Source: a virus
IMG/VR virus record: IMGVR_UViG_3300044641_006337
Coordinates: 1 to 25,837 of that record
Direction: 5' to 3' (one strand)
Length of the DNA stretch: 25,837 nucleotides
The notes beneath the pieces were generated by a model that worked only from the letters and a program-made list of their open reading frames with translations, made no database searches and was not told where the DNA came from. The translations under genes and the position numbers were made by a program. Of this stretch, positions 23,372 to 25,837 are shown piece after piece (the first letter of the stretch is position 1; each line of letters begins with the position of its first letter).

Positions 23372-24343
23372 GTGGCTACAACCAGTACCGCTACCACGAA
23401 CTTCTCTGACCTCGTCACCGAATTGGTGGCGGCAAAGGCCGAAGAGGAGTTGCGTGCACGTGCAGTGCACGCGATGCCAGGGATGTATGTCCCTGCGCGT
23501 TTTGTGAAGGGCACCAACACCCTTCGCTATGCACGCTACGCTGACCTTGGCGTTGTTACAACGACGCTTACGGAAGGCACCGCACCTACGGACCAGGCGC
23601 TGACGATCTCAAGCGAGTTCTTCACGGCTGATCAATACGGTTCGACCGTCGCAGTGACGGACCTGGCCCAGGTCGATTCTCCGCACGATCTCATTGGGAT
23701 CGCAGCAGAGCGCATCGCCTACCAGGCAACCCGATCCATGGACGTTCTTGTCCGCGACGCAATTCACTCGACCGCTCTTACGGCAGCGGTCTACGGCGCA
23801 ACCGGCTCAGCAACCCTTACGCAGAATACTGCCAACTCGGCAGTGGCTGCTGCGGGCATCCTGAACGGCTCGTTCGTCAAGCAGATGGTTGCTCGTCTCA
23901 AGGGGGCCAACGTGCCTGCCTTCGCAGACGGCTTCTACCGCTGCATAATCCACCCTTCACAGGAGTATGACCTCGTGTCAGACACCAGCGTGAACGGCTG
24001 GATCGAAGCCCACAAGTATGTGAACAACATCCCGCTTCTCACGAACGAGATCGGGCAGTTCGCAGGCGTGCGCTTCATTACGTCTTCGGACGCCAAGGTT
24101 TACACCGGCGCCGGCGCGAGCTCAGGGAACGTCTACACGGCGCTCTTCCTCTCGCCTGACGCGTACACCATTGGTGACTCGCAGACACTTCAGAGCTACT
24201 TCGTTGCCCCAGGTGGTGATCACACCGACCCGCTGGCACAGAAGGCGCTCGTTGGTTACAAGATGCGCTTCGGATCCCTCCTCCTCGACGAGGCAGGCGC
24301 CCGCTATCGCATTCTTAAGACTCAGGCTACAGTCGCTGTCTAA
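23372..24343 (+). CDS. Major capsid protein (N4-gp56-like, HK97 fold), 323 aa
   Basis: GTG start, 18 bases after the scaffold stop. The sequence follows the N4-gp56-type pattern: a helical N-terminus with a KAEEELRARAVHAMPG segment, then LRYARYADLGVVTTTLTEGTAP, then SEFFTADQYGSTVAVTDLAQ, and a long helix with AERIAYQATRSMDVLVRDAI. The second half has AAAGILNGSFVKQMVARLKGA and GFYRCIIHPSQEYDL, and the C-terminus GSLLLDEAGARYRIL, all typical. Codon use is more GC-biased at third positions than in the fibre genes, as expected for a highly expressed gene. A hairpin follows. It forms the icosahedral shell. Confidence 0.9.
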   Translation: MATTSTATTNFSDLVTELVAAKAEEELRARAVHAMPGMYVPARFVKGTNTLRYARYADLGVVTTTLTEGTAPTDQALTISSEFFTADQYGSTVAVTDLAQVDSPHDLIGIAAERIAYQATRSMDVLVRDAIHSTALTAAVYGATGSATLTQNTANSAVAAAGILNGSFVKQMVARLKGANVPAFADGFYRCIIHPSQEYDLVSDTSVNGWIEAHKYVNNIPLLTNEIGQFAGVRFITSSDAKVYTGAGASSGNVYTALFLSPDAYTIGDSQTLQSYFVAPGGDHTDPLAQKALVGYKMRFGSLLLDEAGARYRILKTQATVAV

Positions 24344-24364
24344 TCACAGCATAGTTAGCTGAGC

Positions 24365-24406
24365 GGGGCCTCGACGGTTGTCTTACAAGTTGACCGTCGG
24401 GGCCCC
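24365..24406 (+). terminator. 14-bp hairpin after the capsid gene
   Basis: GGGGCCTCGACGGT (24365-24378) pairs with ACCGTCGGGGCCCC (24393-24406), with one U-G wobble. Inside the 14-base loop TTGT-CTT-ACAA can form a second small stem. It lies 22 bases after the capsid stop and 30 before the next ATG. No T-run follows. Likely an attenuator or mRNA 3' stabiliser that keeps capsid mRNA levels above those of downstream genes. Confidence 0.7.
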
Positions 24407-24435
24407 CCACACCCAGCCATAGGAGGATAACCGAT

Positions 24436-25692
24436 ATGGCTGATACTGTCAAGGTCTTGGTATGGGGCACTGCAGAGCAGGGCCCATGCGCATATTTCCG
24501 CGGGCACATCTTTGACGAGGAGCTCAAGAAGCTCGGGATCGAGATGCGCCATATCGATAAGGTGGACTTCGTGGCCCACCAGTCGGCACAGGGCATGCCG
24601 CAGAATGAGGCGATGCTCAAGGGCCTTCTTAAAATCGACACAAGGGACATCGATTGGGCTGACGTGATCATGTTCCGCAGATATTACAACACGTCCGCCA
24701 AGTGCTCTACCTGCCACTACGCAACTAAGGATCCGGTAAAATTCAAGTCCCATGAGCATGAGATGATCATCCGGGACGGCATTACCGAAATGGTCTGGCC
24801 TGCGTTTGAGAGCAGGGCCCACAACAAGGGCATCATCTACGAAACAGATGACAACCACTTCTTCGTACGTCCGTGGAATGGGTACTACCCAGACGTTCAG
24901 GAGGAGCTGCCGCTGATCAAGCGTATGGTAGAGAGGGCGGATCTGGTCACTGTGAGTACTGGCCCGATCAAAAACTACTATCATCAGTTTAACGACAACA
25001 TCAGAGTTATCAGGAACGCAATCGATCCGTCGCTCTACACTACGTCGGCCCCTCGCCCAGAAGTGGGCGGAAATAAGGCCAGGTCTGTCTACTATGGCAG
25101 CACAGTCAGAATGCGTGACTACGCTGGCGAGTGGGACCCTACGAGCAAGAAGTGGATAAACGGATATTGCGGCAAGGGTATAGAGGATCTTCGACGAGAA
25201 GAAAAGCTGTGGAACGTATTCATCGGGGTAAACCCAGGAACTGAACACGTCATTGCGCCGTTCTTCGACGAGGCGTACCACTACGTTGAGAACATCAGGC
25301 AGTTCGCCGAAACCCTGGCAGCAAGCCACCCAGATATAGGAGTTGCACCGCTGGTTGGCGACCTCTTTGACCAAAACAAGTCTGAACTACATTGGCTTGA
25401 GTACTCCATGGTTGGAGCAGCCTTTGTGGGCCAGAAGTTCAAATACGGAGAGGCACCATACAGCATGATCAATAACGGAGTTGATGGCTTTGTAGCATCA
25501 ACAAGAACTGAGTGGTACATGTACTTAAAGCGCCTAGCTGAAAGCAAGGACCTGCGCGAGCAGATTGCCGGCGCAGCCAAGGAGCGAGTTCTCAGGGAGT
25601 ACAACTACAAGGACAGGGCCCAGGAGTGGGCAGAGGCTTTCAGGTGGGCCGCAGCTCACCCGAACTATGGACTTAGGGAAAGAGGAGTTTGA
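24436..25692 (+). CDS. Glycosyltransferase, GT-B fold (GT4-like), 418 aa
   Basis: ATAGGAGG lies upstream of the ATG. The N-terminal Rossmann half (KVLVWGTAEQGPCAYFRG) is followed by VTVSTGPIKNYYHQFNDNIRVIRNAIDPSLY, the usual linker and second-domain entry of GT4-like enzymes. The C-terminal half has DIGVAPLVGDLFDQNKSELHWLEYSMVGAAFVGQ, holding the expected E-x7-type donor-binding region, then APYSMINNGVDGF. An unusual insert at 90-108 has C90, C93, H94, H106 and H108 (KCSTCHYATKDPVKFKSHEH), a possible zinc site. It would transfer a nucleotide-sugar to an unknown acceptor: virion protein, phage DNA or host surface. Its place directly after the capsid gene makes virion decoration worth considering. 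Confidence 0.8.
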   Translation: MADTVKVLVWGTAEQGPCAYFRGHIFDEELKKLGIEMRHIDKVDFVAHQSAQGMPQNEAMLKGLLKIDTRDIDWADVIMFRRYYNTSAKCSTCHYATKDPVKFKSHEHEMIIRDGITEMVWPAFESRAHNKGIIYETDDNHFFVRPWNGYYPDVQEELPLIKRMVERADLVTVSTGPIKNYYHQFNDNIRVIRNAIDPSLYTTSAPRPEVGGNKARSVYYGSTVRMRDYAGEWDPTSKKWINGYCGKGIEDLRREEKLWNVFIGVNPGTEHVIAPFFDEAYHYVENIRQFAETLAASHPDIGVAPLVGDLFDQNKSELHWLEYSMVGAAFVGQKFKYGEAPYSMINNGVDGFVASTRTEWYMYLKRLAESKDLREQIAGAAKERVLREYNYKDRAQEWAEAFRWAAAHPNYGLRERGV

Positions 25693-25837
25693 TGGCAACG
25701 TTTCAAGATCTCGTAGACGCAATCCAGGTCGAACTGCGAGACACTAGCGCTGTTACCTGGAGCGAGGCAGAAATAATCTCACTTGCCAACCTTGGAATTC
25801 AGCACGTGCAGTCTGTATATCCGAAGGAGATTGTAAA
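25692..25837 (+). CDS. Probable head-tail connector/adaptor (partial)
   Basis: ATG overlaps the glycosyltransferase stop (TGATG), with GAGGAG nearby. The 48 visible codons start MATFQDLVDAIQVELRDTS and continue through SEAEIISLANLGIQHV. A short helix ending LRD, then a W-S-E-x-E-I-x-x-L-x-N turn-helix, is the N-terminal pattern of small head-tail connector proteins. The place, after scaffold and capsid, fits. The rest lies outside the window, so the call is tentative. Confidence 0.5.
   Translation, partial: MATFQDLVDAIQVELRDTSAVTWSEAEIISLANLGIQHVQSVYPKEIV

Noticed and set aside
24355-25374. 339-codon leftward frame opposite the glycosyltransferase
   Set aside because: It is the antisense shadow of a gene with clear GT4-like features, and has no ribosome binding site.

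Overview
The window is part of the genome of a tailed double-stranded DNA bacteriophage. It holds a near-complete late region: small and large terminase, a portal, two very large unassigned proteins, a scaffold and a major capsid protein that looks like the N4-gp56 family. It also holds tail fibre genes and a lysis pair. I see no integrase, repressor or tRNA here, and no tape measure or tail tube gene, so tail type and lifestyle cannot be read from the window. Genes are dense, often overlap by 1-8 bases, start with ATG, GTG or TTG, and many have clear AGGAGG-type ribosome binding sites. The host is not shown. The small zinc-ribbon proteins and the DUF6321-like protein loosely recall phages of actinobacteria, but this is memory-based and weak.

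Layout. (1) Positions 1-1650 run leftward: an SSB-like protein, then hairpins, then a tight chain of tiny genes (Cys-rich zinc-ribbon proteins and one membrane protein) that leaves the window at its left edge. (2) Positions 1651-2794 are a 1.1 kb divergent region with no convincing gene. Its first part is GC-rich and full of hairpins and degenerate TGAGC(C)NAGCGA copies. Its last part is AT-rich with two related palindromes just before the rightward genes. (3) Positions 2795-6449 encode mostly small, very basic proteins. Among them are two sharing an identical 18-residue N-terminus on either side of an HExxH peptidase, a SAM-dependent methyltransferase and an HNH protein. A strong hairpin lies at 6177-6204. 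(4) Positions 6450-10217 hold the fibre genes and a tail-assembly chaperone-like gene, with a composition change in the middle of the fibre gene. (5) Positions 10230-11038 hold a papain-like cysteine peptidase and a holin-like protein, the likely lysis cassette. (6) Positions 11031-25837 hold the packaging and head module: small terminase, DUF6321-like protein, large terminase, portal, 889 aa and 1491 aa proteins, scaffold, capsid, a hairpin, a glycosyltransferase, and the start of a probable head-tail connector.

How it fits together. The left arm looks early (DNA replication and host takeover). The right arm looks late and is transcribed away from the divergent control region. The two giant proteins between portal and scaffold are the best candidates for internal or ejected virion proteins. 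The points most worth following are the shared N-terminal tag around a metallopeptidase, the FRAGER motif shared by two distant virion-type genes, the repeat-rich control region, and the zinc-ribbon gene chain.
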